Below are positions 19,101 to 27,411 of a stretch of 64,000 nucleotides of DNA, in pieces (position 1 is the first letter of the stretch; the number at the start of each line of letters is the position of its first letter). Source of the DNA: Planctomycetota bacterium. GTDB lineage: Bacteria > Planctomycetota > PUPC01 > DSUN01. The position numbers and the translations under genes were made by a program. The stretch spans positions 181,013 to 245,012 of the forward strand of contig DAOOIT010000001.1 of assembly GCA_035384565.1 (NCBI GenBank). Reading direction: 5' to 3'. Under the pieces are notes generated by a model. It made no database searches. It was not told the DNA's origin and worked only from the letters and a program-made list of their open reading frames with translations.

Positions 19101-19508
19101 CAGGACTACCTGCGCCTCTACGACTCCTGGCGCGGCCCCGTGAACACCCTGAAGCAGCCCGTCCTCGAATGGGGCATCCTCGACGCCGAATACGTCCCCT
19201 TCTGGCGGAACCCCTTCGCCGCCTGCGAGGACAAGGACGTGTTGGTCTCCGCCTGGCGCCTGCCCGACCGCATCCTCCTCGCCATCTTCAACAACCACAA
19301 CAAGGCAGGGAAAGACGCAGCGATCAAGGTGGACATCGAGAAGCTGGGCCTCGTGCCCAGACTCCCCTGGCAGGAGTTCATCCGCGTGACCGACGTGGAC
19401 AAGGGCGAGGGCGAGCTGCCCTGCCAGTTCGACTTCTACGCCCGCGCCCTCAAGGTGCCGGCCCTCGCGCCCCACACGGGGCGGTTGATCAGCATCCGAC
19501 GCTACTGA
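16125..19508 (+). CDS. Secreted CBM9-like plus glycoside-hydrolase-like protein
   Basis: A 1127-residue exported protein starting at TTG 16125, with AAGGAG eight bases upstream; no better ATG fits the signal peptide. Residues of about 35-240 look like a CBM9-type carbohydrate-binding domain (PPTLDGKIDADEW, LYLACR, DDGLELHF). Residues of about 550-1110 resemble uncharacterised secreted hydrolase-like proteins of the DUF6067/GH123-related type (GLRTIYWDIFFPI, HATNDYLLVAAPWMDAILDGE). A run of three 9-base TGTCCATNN units at 16954-16980 is translated as part of LSILVHYVHQ. It likely acts on a polysaccharide or glycoconjugate outside the cytoplasm; the catalytic residues are not certain. Confidence 0.75.
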   Translation: MRPFATTLALACASASVLADAIPPDKVPAFAIPRMSKPPTLDGKIDADEWREAVAVSGVVNQADNLLVPRPTLFFLAWDPGHLYLACRTWVMPGYKPRVGGREPGAANAGDDGLELHFKPMGKNVPTGRTDSSYKFFINCLGFPGETVRVAVGQMFRNWLPDFKVATRLTEPGSAPNGGRWWECEVAATPSDFELSGPHQAGDTWRLMLGFNHMPIWLQARIPTATSYFDPSGYCLGTLVENTAAVQLLMDTFPGPCDGTAAATFRAFNPTPNPAKLSILVHYVHQSDLLKREQALEVPPRASAEWKLNEKLPRAIGKDAASIEYRVADGGRELLRYFAFFKVGYDEALVKHTLPKDAFPFAATFNPIRSTLLVSGDAYYLDAPEAAKALRYRVVREGASKPLAEGTIEKPITHYFRDLIQLPSLREGKHTVEASLLLNDGKAAGPVATTFEKLDEAKAFPEWWQKGLGDAERVIPPFVPMTKERDKVTAWGRAYRLNALGLPASIESQGKELLAAPARIVVTVNGRDEAISLRGRPSFTESRDWRMSFKGNASGGSLDFTTNGFVEQDGLAYVELTYAPRKGKATIDALRIEFPLLTDEAECLLCLGTGGNFSARTTMLVPDKQGPIWSTLDTGRTGSAMSIGSFYPCVWLGSERRGLLWWGDSDRGWVPDNDVPAHDVVRKGNELVLRNHIIGKPFTLDAPRTLAFAYIASPFRPLVKNWRWAVHSTDGTFSGGESWGFKWRKDPKTGKVIEGWNWLTPPSTDPAEWSAIWAEYKAKSDEKLRREQPFDPAQARNWMFAHTSLPLVGYGWKSPDERVTRYFAPAEWGESECYTDSNIDYYLYLADRAFREGGLRTIYWDIFFPILHHSVQNGVAYTLPDGRIQPGYTGLNVRRFMMRMYALMHDRGLTPGSQVSHATNDYLLVAAPWMDAILDGEYHQLTDASTMDWVDGYPIDRMRVLSCVHNWGVVISWMNLIQVTDKARAARIHRGIQDYLRLYDSWRGPVNTLKQPVLEWGILDAEYVPFWRNPFAACEDKDVLVSAWRLPDRILLAIFNNHNKAGKDAAIKVDIEKLGLVPRLPWQEFIRVTDVDKGEGELPCQFDFYARALKVPALAPHTGRLISIRRY
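16954..16980. repeat. Nonamer repeat inside CDS
   Basis: Three consecutive 9-base units TGTCCATCC, TTGTCCATT, ATGTCCATC lie within the hydrolase-like gene and keep its frame. The same TGTCCAT core recurs at 34301-34391. Confidence 0.65.
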
Positions 19509-19512
19509 GGCA

Positions 19513-19545
19513 AACCTCCCGCAGGTTGCGAACCTGCGGGAGGTT
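19513..19545. repeat. Intergenic hairpin, CCTCCCG family
   Basis: A perfect 15-base inverted repeat (AACCTCCCGCAGGTT at 19513, AACCTGCGGGAGGTT ending 19545) with a 3-base loop lies between two plus-strand genes. No U-tract follows, so a repeat element is more likely than a simple terminator. Confidence 0.75.
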
Positions 19546-19563
19546 AGACCTGGAGACCCCCGC

Positions 19564-21231
19564 GTGAAAGCCTTCATCAGCGCGTGCCTGTGCCTTGCAT
19601 CTATGGTCGTGGCGGCGGCCGAGGAGGCCGCGGAGAAGCTCGAACTCAGGACGCCCCAGGGCGTCGTCTACACGATCACCGCCGATGGGCTTTCCTCGAT
19701 TCGCCTCGGCGGGCGCGAGGTCGCGCGCGGCAGTTGGCGGGCCGATAGCGGCGACTGGATTCTCAACACCGGCTCGGGCAAGATCGACGCCACGGATGTT
19801 CAGAAGAAGTCCGTTCGGGCCGACGAGGGCATTGCCTGCGTGGACCACGTGCACAAAGACATCGAGGTCCGGTACCTCTACGCCCTCTTCGGCGAAGACC
19901 TGGCGGTGCAGGCGCTTGTGCGCAACCGCCACGACACGCAGCCCCTCGGCGCCGTGTGGTTCCGCGGCCTGACGTTCGACTTCGGCAAGGTGCCCACGGG
20001 CCTGATGTTCCACCAGCACGGCAGCTACCTGCGCGCCCACGGCGTGGGCCTGTGCCATCCCAGCTTCGCATCACGCATCGGCGGCAGCTACGCGGTGGGC
20101 GAGGGCTTCGGCGTCGGCCTCTCCCCCGCCGGGCCGCAGCTCGAACGCACGCTGCTCTGGTGGGACTTCACGGACTGGCGCGAGGGTCAGCGCGAGAAGC
20201 TGCCGACGCGGGCTCTTAACTACCTCGTCGCCGAGCCGATCCCGCGAAAGGGCATGCGCCTCTTCGAAATGACCCTCCGCGTCAGCGCCAACGCCGACTG
20301 GCGGCACCTGCTCGATCCCTACAAGCGCCACTTCACGGCCCTGTGCGGCGAGGTGCAGTACAAGGCCGACCACCGCGTATTCGCCCAGGCCTGCGTGAAC
20401 GGCGCGCCAAGCTTCATCAAGCCCGATAACCCCTACGGTTTCCACAGCGGCTTCCGCCGCCTCGACCTGCCCGAGGGCGCCAAGGCATTCTGCGACACCC
20501 TCATCACCGGCCTCGCCGCCGCCCGCGGCCAGGGCGTCCTCATCTGGGGCCAGGGCGGCGAAAACCCGCGCGGGGCCATGTACCGCCCCGACTTCGACAT
20601 CCTGCCGCCCGAGGTCGAGGCTAACTGGCCGACCCTCGCCGCCCGCTTCAAGGAGGCGGGCTTCCGCCTTGGCGTCTGCGCCCGCCCCGGCGAAATCGCC
20701 TACCAGGCGACCTGGAAGCAGGACGCCACTCTCCGCATCAACCCCGACGACCCGGCCCACATCCAGATGATGGTCAGGCGGTTCAAGAACATGACCGACA
20801 AGGGCTGCACGGCATTCTACCTCGACACCTTCGGCTCGTCGCTCGACGACGTGAAGGCGATGGTGGCGTATCGCAAAGCCCTCGGCCCCGACGTGGCGAC
20901 CTACGTCGAGCACGCCTGCGACGCCGTCCTGCCCCACTCGGGCGTCTACACCGAGCTGCACTTCGACAAGAAGGCCAACGCCTACGTCCTGGCGTTCATG
21001 AGCGTCCACACCTGGGAGATCTTCCGCTGGCTCGTCCCCGGCGTCACCTGCGTCGTCCGCTCCCACGTCGAGCCGAAGGACGTGCCCGAGGGCATCGAGA
21101 AGCCCTTCCCCTTCATGTTCCGCCACCACCTCACGCCCCTGGTCGCCGACTGGCTCGTCAAGGGCCACGCCGCCGAGCTGAAGCCCCTCGCCGACGAGTA
21201 CCTCGACGACAAGGGGCAGTGGAAGAAGTAG
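19564..21231 (+). CDS. Secreted putative glycoside hydrolase (TIM-barrel-like)
   Basis: A 555-residue protein starting at GTG 19564 with a signal peptide (MKAFISACLCLASMVVAAA). The N-terminal part is a beta-sandwich-like region starting at LELRTPQGVVYTITADGLSS. The C-terminal part, about residues 260-520, reads like a TIM barrel: GQGVLIWGQGG, FRLGVCARPGEIAY, GCTAFYLDTFGSSLDDVKAM, then YVEHACDAVLPHSGVYTEL. The Asp in YLDTFG and a Glu in the following strand are candidate catalytic residues, by analogy with other retaining hydrolases. It follows the CBM9-like gene with only a hairpin between them. Confidence 0.65.
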   Translation: MKAFISACLCLASMVVAAAEEAAEKLELRTPQGVVYTITADGLSSIRLGGREVARGSWRADSGDWILNTGSGKIDATDVQKKSVRADEGIACVDHVHKDIEVRYLYALFGEDLAVQALVRNRHDTQPLGAVWFRGLTFDFGKVPTGLMFHQHGSYLRAHGVGLCHPSFASRIGGSYAVGEGFGVGLSPAGPQLERTLLWWDFTDWREGQREKLPTRALNYLVAEPIPRKGMRLFEMTLRVSANADWRHLLDPYKRHFTALCGEVQYKADHRVFAQACVNGAPSFIKPDNPYGFHSGFRRLDLPEGAKAFCDTLITGLAAARGQGVLIWGQGGENPRGAMYRPDFDILPPEVEANWPTLAARFKEAGFRLGVCARPGEIAYQATWKQDATLRINPDDPAHIQMMVRRFKNMTDKGCTAFYLDTFGSSLDDVKAMVAYRKALGPDVATYVEHACDAVLPHSGVYTELHFDKKANAYVLAFMSVHTWEIFRWLVPGVTCVVRSHVEPKDVPEGIEKPFPFMFRHHLTPLVADWLVKGHAAELKPLADEYLDDKGQWKK

Positions 21232-21522
21232 GCGCTCCCCGCCTCCCGAAGGTTCCAATACCTTCGGGAGGTTAGAGCACCCCGCGGCGCGCCACGTGAC
21301 ATGAGGCAGTACTATATCGGGGGGAGCTTCCGCTTGGGGGCATCGTTTTCGGCGGGGACGGTCTCGACGAATCTCCTGAGCGCATCGAGCCTGCGAAGCT
21401 CATCCAGCAGTGTCTTGACTTGTTCCTGAATCTTCGCGCTCTGCGGCGGGCCGCGCGTGCCTGTAGCGACAAGCGTCCCGCCTATAGAGCCGCAGGGCAG
21501 ACCGCAAGTGGGACGCTTGCGG
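21232..21522. other. Gap between convergent genes with possible coding remnant
   Basis: This 291-base gap holds two palindromes. On the minus strand from about 21470 to the TAG at 21312 there is an open frame without a convincing start. It reads SAKIQEQVKTLLDELRRLD and ends KRKLPPI, and looks like the amphipathic C-terminus of a lost protein. I cannot identify it; it may be a pseudogene fragment or chance. Confidence 0.35.
21242..21271. repeat. Intergenic hairpin, CCTCCCG family
   Basis: A perfect 12-base inverted repeat CCTCCCGAAGGT / ACCTTCGGGAGG with loop TCCAAT, just after the hydrolase stop. The same sequence occurs in the opposite orientation at 35952-35983. Confidence 0.8.
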
Positions 21523-21527
21523 CTACT
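21462..21527. repeat. Palindrome overlapping the GH2 stop codon
   Basis: Near-perfect inverted repeat: GTAGCGACAAGCGTCCC on the left and GGGACGCTTGCGGCTAC on the right, 15 of 17 bases pairing, about 30 bases apart. The right arm supplies the TAG stop of the minus-strand GH2 gene. Confidence 0.75.
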
Positions 21528-22145
21528 TGGCGTCTGTGTACGGATTCAGCCCGAACCAGCGGCGGCTGCCCGAGCCGTTCGAGCGGACGCCGAAGGTGCA
21601 GGGCTTGCCGGGGGCCAAGAGGTCGGCGGCGAGGGCGACGTAGAAGAGGCCGATGCCGTCCTGCGGCATCGGGCGCAGGGGGACGAAGTGGAGGGCGACC
21701 CGCTTGTCGGCACTCTTCCACACCGAGCGGTCCTGCGTCACGTCGAAGGCCAGGGCCTCCTTGCCGTTGACGAGGAGGGTGAAGCCCTTGGTCCGCGGCT
21801 GGTCAACCCAGCCGATGCCGCCGGCGAAGACGAATGTGGCCGTCGCCCCCCGCCAGTCGGCGGGCAGGGGCGCGGTCTCCCATTCGACGATGTGGCCGGG
21901 AGCGGTCTGGCGGCAGATGTGATAGGTCGCGTTGTCCTCGCGGACGCTCACCCACTTGTCGGTCTCGCCCTCGTTCTTCACGAGGCGCTGGAAGCCCGAT
22001 ATGAAGGGGCCTTCGGGCGGCTCCATCGCGGCGACCCGCTGGCGGAGGAACTCGATGGGCAACTCCCCCCTTGGGCCTCGGCAGCGTGCCCGCGTGCTCC
22101 ACCATCCGCGCCAGAAGCCACTCCATTTCTGGGGGCCTATCCGCT

Positions 22146-22198
22146 GTGGGCGGGACGTCTCTGTCCCGCGACCCGCGGGGCGCGGAGGCCCCGCCCAC
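22146..22198. repeat. Palindromic element family A, copy 2 (inside GH2, in frame)
   Basis: Terminal arms GTGGGCGGG and CCCGCCCAC, with two internal hairpins (GGGAC..GTCCC and GGGGC..GCCCC). It encodes VGGASAPRGSRDRDVPPT within the GH2 protein, the same frame and peptide type as the other two copies. The frameshift lies about 75 bases further along the gene. Confidence 0.85.
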
Positions 22199-22870
22199 AA
22201 TCGGGGACAGGTTCAGGCCGCTGACGATGAGGGTGCCCTTGCCAACACGAGCCTGGAAGAGGAGGGCCTTGCTGCGGCAGAGGCGGTGGACCTCGATGGC
22301 GCGCACCAGCACCTCGGGCTGAGAGGGCAGGCTGTCGAGGATGACCGCCTGTGAGCCTTCGACGACTCGGTGCCAGCCGATGTCGCACCAGCCGTCGGGC
22401 GCCATCTCGCGGGTGATGGGGTTGTCGTAGACCACGGTGCCCACGTTGCTGTCGCCCGGCCCGCCGAGCCACCAGCCGGTCTTGAAGCGGTTGCGCTCGG
22501 TCGGGAAGAAGCCCTGGGGCGAGAGCATCACCAGGCAGGCTCCCTCGGCCACCGCGTCGAGCACCTGCTTCGTCGGCTGGTTCATGACGTAGACCGCATC
22601 GGCGGGCAGCTTCTCGCTCCCTGGCAGCGGCTTCATCCTAAGCCACTCCAGCGCCCGCGCCAGCTCCGGCCCAGCGAAAAGCGGCACCTTGAGCTTGGGG
22701 GCAGGTGCTTCACTCGGGTAGACCCACGCGGTCCATTCGTTCCTGGCCTTCACCTCGCCGGCCGCCATCTCGGCCTCGATGGTGAGCAACTGCGGCGCCG
22801 GCGCGTCGGGCAGGCTGAGTGTGCTGGCCGCAACCTGCTCCACGGTTCCCTGCTTCACCTCGTCGGTGAT

Positions 22871-22931
22871 GTTCGTAGTGCGGCCTTCAGGCCGTATCCG
22901 AGGGCTACGGGCTGAAGCCCGCACTGCGAAC
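22871..22931. repeat. Palindromic element family B, copy 1 (inside GH2, in frame)
   Basis: A 61-base palindrome with 26-base arms matching at 23 positions; each arm is itself a small hairpin (CGGCCT..AGGCCG and CGGGCT..AGCCCG). It is translated as VRASARSPRIRPEGRTTN inside the GH2 protein. Confidence 0.85.
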
Positions 22932-24849
22932 TGGGCGCCGGCAAGCGCCTGTTCCGAGTAATTTGAGGCCGAGAGCTTCAGGTCGAGCGCCTGGCCTCCG
23001 CGGCAGACCGGCGGAAGGCCGTCGAGAAGGAGGACCACATCGCCGACGAAGGGGCGGACGCGCTCGGGGGGAATCTCGGCCTTGGGGCGGAAGTAGGCGT
23101 CCACGATGCCGTTCGAGCCGGTCCAGTAGTCCTGGAACAGCCACCACTGGTGTCCGCTGGCGAAGGGGTTCTTCCGCAGGTCCTCGATGTTGAGCTTGTG
23201 GCAGAGGAGGTAGAGGCGCTCGGAGTTCCGCGCCCAGAGCTCCGCCTCGCCGAGGAGGCCGAGCTTCTGCATCTTCTCGCGGGCGGGCGTGAGCCAGAAG
23301 GGCTTGAAGTTGTGCTGGAACGCCTCGATCTGATCGAGGCGCGGGAAGGTGATGAAGTTGCCCATCTCGTGGGAGATGACGGGCTTCTTTGGCTCGGGGA
23401 AATGGTGGCGCTTGGGCTGCTCAAGGGGCGTGTGGCGGAGGTCGAACATGTAAACGAAGAAGTCGAGGGTCGGGCGGTCGCGCTTGCCGTCGAGCCAGCC
23501 GCCGCCGCTGATGCCGTTGCTGTCTATCACCGGCCGCGTGGGGTCGAGTTCCTTGGCGATGCGATAGAGTTCGGGCGCCAGCGGCACACCGTCCCACATC
23601 TCGTTGCCCATGCACCAGTCGAGGATGCAGGGGTGGTTGCGGAAGCGCCTGATCACCGCCGCCCACTCCTGCTTGTAGAGTTCCAGGGCGGGGCCTTTGG
23701 CCCGCTGGTAGTAGTTGAGATAGGCGATGGGCAACTCGGGCGAGATGAGCATGCCGACCTCGTCGGCGGCATCGTAGTACTCGGGCGGCAGGAAGTGGCT
23801 GTGGTGGCGGACGTAGTTGAAGCCGTAGCTCTTGATGAGCCGCAGGCGTTTGAGGTAGACCGCCTTGTCGGACGGCGCGGCCATCGTTTCGGGGTAGACC
23901 GCGTCGTCGCCGTAGCCGTGGAGGAAGAGCCGCTTGCCGTTGAGCAGGATGTGCGGCTCCTTGATCTCGATGACGCGGAGGCCAAAGCGCGTCTCGACGC
24001 TGTCGAGCACTTCGTCGCCGCGAACGAGCGACAGGCGGGCGGTGTAGAGGTCGGGGTGGTTCGGCGACCAGAGCCTGGCTGCCGGAATCTCCGCCCGGAT
24101 GCTGATCATCTCCCTGGCCTCAGCTTCGGCCCGGGCTGCCACCCGTCCATCCGCGTCCACAATGTCCATCTTCAGCTTCGCCCCCTCGGCCTTGCCATTG
24201 AGCCTGGCCGACACGAGGCAGGCCGGGGGGTCGAGCTTCGGCTGCACGAAGAGGTCGCTGAGCCAGGCCTCGCCGCGGGCCTCGATGGCCACGTGGCCCC
24301 AGATGCCGCCCCAGGCGGTGAACATCTCGTCAATAATGTCGAAGCAACCGGCCAGCGTGTCAACGTCCCACCGCTGCTTGGAGTCCACGCAGATGGCGAG
24401 GGTAGCGGTCTCGCCGGCCTGCGCGAACTCGTTGATCGGATGCTCGATGGGCGAGAGGTAGCCGATGTGCTCGCCGAGGCAGGTGCCGTTCACCCAGACC
24501 TTGGCGTAGCGATGGACTCCGCCGATGATGAGGAAGAGGCGCTTGCCCTTCCATCCGGCGGGGATAGTGACTTGGCGGCGGTACCAGGCTTTGCCGACGA
24601 AGTTGTGCCGCAGCTTCGACGTTTCGGGGCCGAAGCCCTGGGCGTCCCACGCCCCAGGCACCTGAATTGTCGTGTCGAGAGGCGCCTGGGCGGCGAACCA
24701 CTGCTCCCTCTCGCCCTCCTCTTTGGGGTCAAGCCTGAACTGCCAGGCGCCGTCGAGGGCGATGGTCGGCCGCTCCGCGGCGAGTGCCGCGGCAGCCAGG
24801 GAGAGCAGAAGCGGGAGTCCAGGGGCCAGCTTCTGCACGGCAGATTCCC

Positions 24850-25551
24850 TCAACGCTTCTTGAGGGTGAAGGAGAACCCCTGGCCGCCCACGGAGGTGAA
24901 CAGCGTCTCCAGGTTGGGGTCGGTGGTGACGGCCTTGAGGAAGTCCTGCATGTCGCCGCTCTGGGAGTTCGTGTTGTGGGCGAGGATGAGGCCGCCGGGA
25001 CGCACGAGGGGGAGCAACTTGGTCAGGTAGTCGGCGTAGCCGGGCTTGTCGGCGTCGAGAAACACGAGGTCAATGGGGCCCTTCAGTTCGGCCACCTTCT
25101 CGTGCGCGTCGCCTTCGACGAGGGTGACGAGTTCCTCGACGCCGGCCCGCTTGAAGTTCTCGCGGGCGAGGTTGGCGCGGGTGGCGTCAATCTCGTGGGT
25201 CGTGAGCTTGCCGCCGGTCGTGCGCAGCGCGAGGCAGAACCAGATGCCCGAGTAGCCGTTCGACGTGCCGATCTCGACGACGTGTTTGGCGCCGAGCGCC
25301 TCGGTGAGCAGGCGGAGCAGGCGCCCGTCCTCCGGCGGCACGTTCATCATGCCGCGGGACTGGTTCTGGCGCAGGTCGGCCAGGACGTCGAGGATCTTCT
25401 TCTCCGCATCGTCCTTCGGGAGGGGGGCGGCGGCCGTGGGCGCGATGCGGGGCGGGCGGGCCGGCCCCTTGCTGCCCGGCCCTTCGGCGCAGAGCGCCGT
25501 GCCGCCGACCCAAAGACTCGCCGCCAACGCCGCTGCCAGCCATCTGGTCAT
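24850..25551 (-). CDS. Exported O-methyltransferase-like protein
   Basis: A 233-residue protein that looks like a class I SAM methyltransferase of the caffeoyl-CoA/COMT type. SAM-binding motif I is VEIGTSNGYSG near residue 91; an acidic residue follows strand 2 (THEIDATRANLARENF); and DLVFLDADKPGYADY is the metal/SAM-binding stretch. It carries a clear signal peptide (MTRWLAAALAASLWVGGTALCA), which is odd because SAM is cytoplasmic. Its stop overlaps a possible TTG start of the GH2 gene, so the two are probably coupled. The substrate cannot be told; either the enzyme is tethered or the fold is used for another purpose. Confidence 0.75.
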   Translation of the reverse strand: MTRWLAAALAASLWVGGTALCAEGPGSKGPARPPRIAPTAAAPLPKDDAEKKILDVLADLRQNQSRGMMNVPPEDGRLLRLLTEALGAKHVVEIGTSNGYSGIWFCLALRTTGGKLTTHEIDATRANLARENFKRAGVEELVTLVEGDAHEKVAELKGPIDLVFLDADKPGYADYLTKLLPLVRPGGLILAHNTNSQSGDMQDFLKAVTTDPNLETLFTSVGGQGFSFTLKKR

Positions 25552-25586
25552 TGTGGCTCCTTTCCGTCAGTAGGTTCCGCCTGCCG

Positions 25587-25934
25587 TCACCGCGCGGTCT
25601 CGCGCCGGAGCACCTCTGCGAGTTGCTCCCGGAGGCGGGGGAGTTTCGTGCGCACCACGTTCCAAACGATATCATAGTCCACGCCGAAGTAGGCGTGGAT
25701 CAAGCGGTCGCGCATACCCGCCATGGCCCGCCAGTCAACGTCGGGGTATCGCTCACGCCATGCCGCCGGCACCCGCTTCGACGCCTCGCCAATGATCTCA
25801 ATGCTCCGCACGAACGCGCGCGTGAGAGTCGCATCGGCCTTGAAGCGCGCCTTGGTCAGCCCGCGGCTCGCGTCCAGCAGGTACTGAGTCTCGGCAAGGA
25901 TGTGCCGCACATGCTCAAGCGGCGAGGGAGACAT
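25587..25934 (-). CDS. hepT: HepT-like toxin (DUF86), pair 1
   Basis: A 115-residue all-helical protein with the HEPN-type motif R-x4-H-x-Y in [17 protein letters not shown], at residues of about 75-90. HepT toxins are RNases held in check by, or AMPylated by, the partner MntA nucleotidyltransferase. The gene overlaps the upstream antitoxin gene by 20 bases, the usual order for this pair. The full motif suggests an active toxin. Confidence 0.9.
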   Translation of the reverse strand: MSPSPLEHVRHILAETQYLLDASRGLTKARFKADATLTRAFVRSIEIIGEASKRVPAAWRERYPDVDWRAMAGMRDRLIHAYFGVDYDIVWNVVRTKLPRLREQLAEVLRRETAR

Positions 25935-26232
25935 ACTCCACTTCCTGGAGGATGCGGGGCCTGAGGAAGGGGCTCAGCGATTCCGGGGTCACCAACTCGA
26001 CCCTGCGCCGGAGAATCTCCTCGAGGAACGAGGCGAGGGCCAGGAAATTGTCGAGAGTCTTCTGCCGCGGCTCGAATTCGACCAGGATATCCACGTCGCT
26101 GTGCCGCCGCGCCTCGCCACGCACGAAGGACCCGAACAGGCCAATCCGCCGCGCGCCCAGAGCGGCGATGCGCGCCCTGTGTGTGTGCAGCAACCGCATG
26201 ATGGCGCGCTTGCTCTTCACGGGAGTGGCCAT
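25915..26232 (-). CDS. mntA: MntA-like nucleotidyltransferase antitoxin, pair 1
   Basis: A 105-residue minimal nucleotidyltransferase with the GSx10DxD motif ([20 protein letters not shown]) around residues 34-53. MntA antitoxins inactivate HepT by polyadenylylating its active-site Tyr. A TA module is the natural reading of this overlapping pair. The gene lies just downstream of the first UGA lipoprotein on the same strand, with a hairpin terminator between. Confidence 0.9.
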   Translation of the reverse strand: MATPVKSKRAIMRLLHTHRARIAALGARRIGLFGSFVRGEARRHSDVDILVEFEPRQKTLDNFLALASFLEEILRRRVELVTPESLSPFLRPRILQEVEYVSLAA

Positions 26233-26337
26233 GGCAGCCTCCTGTTCTCAGATCACGATACCGGCCGGGAGCGCGGCTGTCAAGGGAGCGATCCGCATCC
26301 CGCCGACGCGCAGGGGCGCAGGACCGCGCCAACGCAA

Positions 26338-26366
26338 AGGGGCCGCTGCCTCGGGCAGCGGCCCCT
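26338..26366 (-). terminator. Hairpin terminator after the first UGA lipoprotein
   Basis: A perfect 13-base stem (AGGGGCCGCTGCC / GGCAGCGGCCCCT) with a 3-base loop lies 37 bases past the stop at 26403. In the minus direction it is followed by TTTGCG, a weak U-stretch. Confidence 0.7.
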
Positions 26367-26402
26367 CGCGGTGCGTTCACAGGCGGGCCGTGTGCGCGAC
26401 GG

Positions 26403-27194
26403 TCACTTCTTCTCGGCTTCGGGCTTGGCTTCGGCCTTGGGCGCCCGGGCCGGCACCTTGCCGACGGGCGGCAGGGGCATCCGGCCCCGGCCGAAGAAGC
26501 TCGACACCGACGCCGGCGCGGTCGCGCCCGGGTCCTTCTTGTCGGTCAGGCCAAACATGTCCTCGCGCAGCGCCACGGCCTGGGCCGAGGCCTGGTGCTC
26601 GGATTCCCAGGGCCAGAGGCCGAAGCGCAGGCCGTCGTCCTGAGCAGGGTCCAGGCCCAGGAAGCCGGCGGCGAGGTCGAGGGGTTGGAGGTAGTTAATG
26701 TTCCCGACGAAGCCCACCCAACCTAGGTGGAGGTAGTGTATTCATGAGGGCTTCCAGCCGGGATTGCCCAGGGGCCCCATGAGCAGGCCGGCAATGCCCG
26801 TGCCTTGCGCGTTCACCGTGTTGAGGTCGTGCTTATCGAAGTCGCCGAAGGCCAGCTCTTCGTAGCACCACACGATGGCGCCCACGTCGGCCGTGTAGAA
26901 GCGGGTGTAGCCGATGTTGCCGCCGCCGATGCCGGCGAAGTAGCCGTCCACCATGCCGAACCCGCCGCCGCCCATCGAGACGCCGTTGGCGTAGAGGCAG
27001 AACTGCGGCTTCGTCGAGATCGAGAAGCCCACGTCCACGATGTCCAGCATGTCGGTGGCGCGATCGGTGAGGTAGTTGCCGATCGCCTCGCCGACGCCGC
27101 CGGCGTTGAGCAGGCGCTTCGAGCAGCCGGGCGTGGCCGCAAGGGCCAGCGCCAGCAACAACAGCCCGCTTCTGCGTAACACAAGGCCGCGCAT
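26403..27194 (-). CDS. Lipoprotein with in-frame UGA: putative selenoprotein, copy 1
   Basis: Read through UGA at 26742-26744, the frame from ATG 27194 (AAGGAG six bases upstream) to TGA 26403 gives 263 residues. It has a lipoprotein-type signal ending TPGC, then DMLDIVDVGFSISTKPQFCLYAN, DGYFAGIGGG, WKPS-Sec-IHYLHLGWVG, GFLGLDPAQDDG and a charged tail. Homology to the products at 12041 and 27412 continues on both sides of UGA. The residue aligned with UGA (position 151) is Cys140 in the 12041 paralog. A 6-base-pair hairpin begins 12 bases after UGA. TGA is an ordinary stop in many neighbouring genes, so the code is not reassigned. Function unknown; selABCD lie outside the window. A double nonsense pseudogene is the alternative. 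Confidence 0.8.
26714..26730 (-). promoter_or_regulatory. Putative bacterial SECIS hairpin, copy 1
   Basis: CCACCU-AGGUU-GGGUGG (RNA, minus strand): a 6-bp stem ending in U-G and a 5-base loop with GGU, loop starting 17 bases after UGA. This fits the bacterial rule of a short hairpin with a G early in the loop about 16-37 bases downstream. Confidence 0.7.
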
Positions 27195-27254
27195 ACACGT
27201 CTCCTTTCCACTCCGGGGCCACGGGGACCAGACCGGGGAATCCGCCCTCCTATG

Positions 27255-27280
27255 GTGCGCACAACGCCACGCGTTGTCAA
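27255..27280 (-). promoter_or_regulatory. Weak promoter candidate for UGA lipoprotein copy 1
   Basis: A perfect TTGACA (27275-27280, minus strand) lies about 80 bases before the start codon. The best -10 candidate near 27251-27256 (ACCATA) is poor and 18 bases away. Confidence 0.35.
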
Positions 27281-27338
27281 GGGGGATGGGGCAAACCCTG
27301 CCTCGAAGGCGCGGGCGCCGAGGAGGCCGGAAAAGCAA

Positions 27339-27370
27339 CGCGGCACAAGCCGATGGGGCCTGTGCCGCGT
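27339..27370 (-). terminator. Hairpin terminator after the second UGA lipoprotein
   Basis: Stem ACGCGGCACAAGCC / GGGCCTGTGCCGCGT with one mismatch and a 4-base loop, 42 bases past the TAG at 27412. The minus-strand RNA continues UUGCUUUUCC, a usable U-tract. Confidence 0.75.
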
Positions 27371-27411
27371 CTTGGACTGCATCGGAAACCACCCGAGTCG
27401 CAGACCGCTGC

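Larger units (their letters stand above)
21523..24838 (-). pseudogene. GH2-family glycoside hydrolase with a frameshift in a G6 run
   Basis: A beta-galactosidase/beta-glucuronidase-like enzyme. It has a signal peptide, a sugar-binding domain (WAFRLD-type segment then WYRRQV), an Ig-like domain and a TIM barrel carrying both catalytic glutamates, in WCMGNEMWDG (Glu413, acid/base) and SHEMGNF (Glu491, nucleophile). GTG at 24838 has AGGGA six bases upstream; TTG at 24853, overlapping the upstream stop, is an alternative. A run of six G (22065-22070) shifts the frame. Removing one base joins it to a C-terminal beta-domain (PLPADWRGATATFVFAGGIGW) and gives about 1104 residues. The shift may be an assembly error, a real lesion or recoding. 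Two palindromes lie in frame inside the gene. Confidence 0.8.

Noticed and set aside
14676..19577. Minus-strand open frame of about 1600 codons opposite the PQQ-like and CBM9-like genes
   Set aside because: Antisense shadow: the plus-strand genes carry signal peptides, family motifs and ribosome sites; the shadow has none.
24143..24169. Nonamer repeat inside the GH2 gene
   Set aside because: Only three irregular units, translated as a plausible natural Ig-domain strand (MDIVDADGRV); I cannot separate it from ordinary coding sequence.
26403..26717. Stand-alone small gene after the first UGA
   Set aside because: It is in the same frame as the upstream lipoprotein, lacks a ribosome site and continues the family alignment exactly after the UGA.
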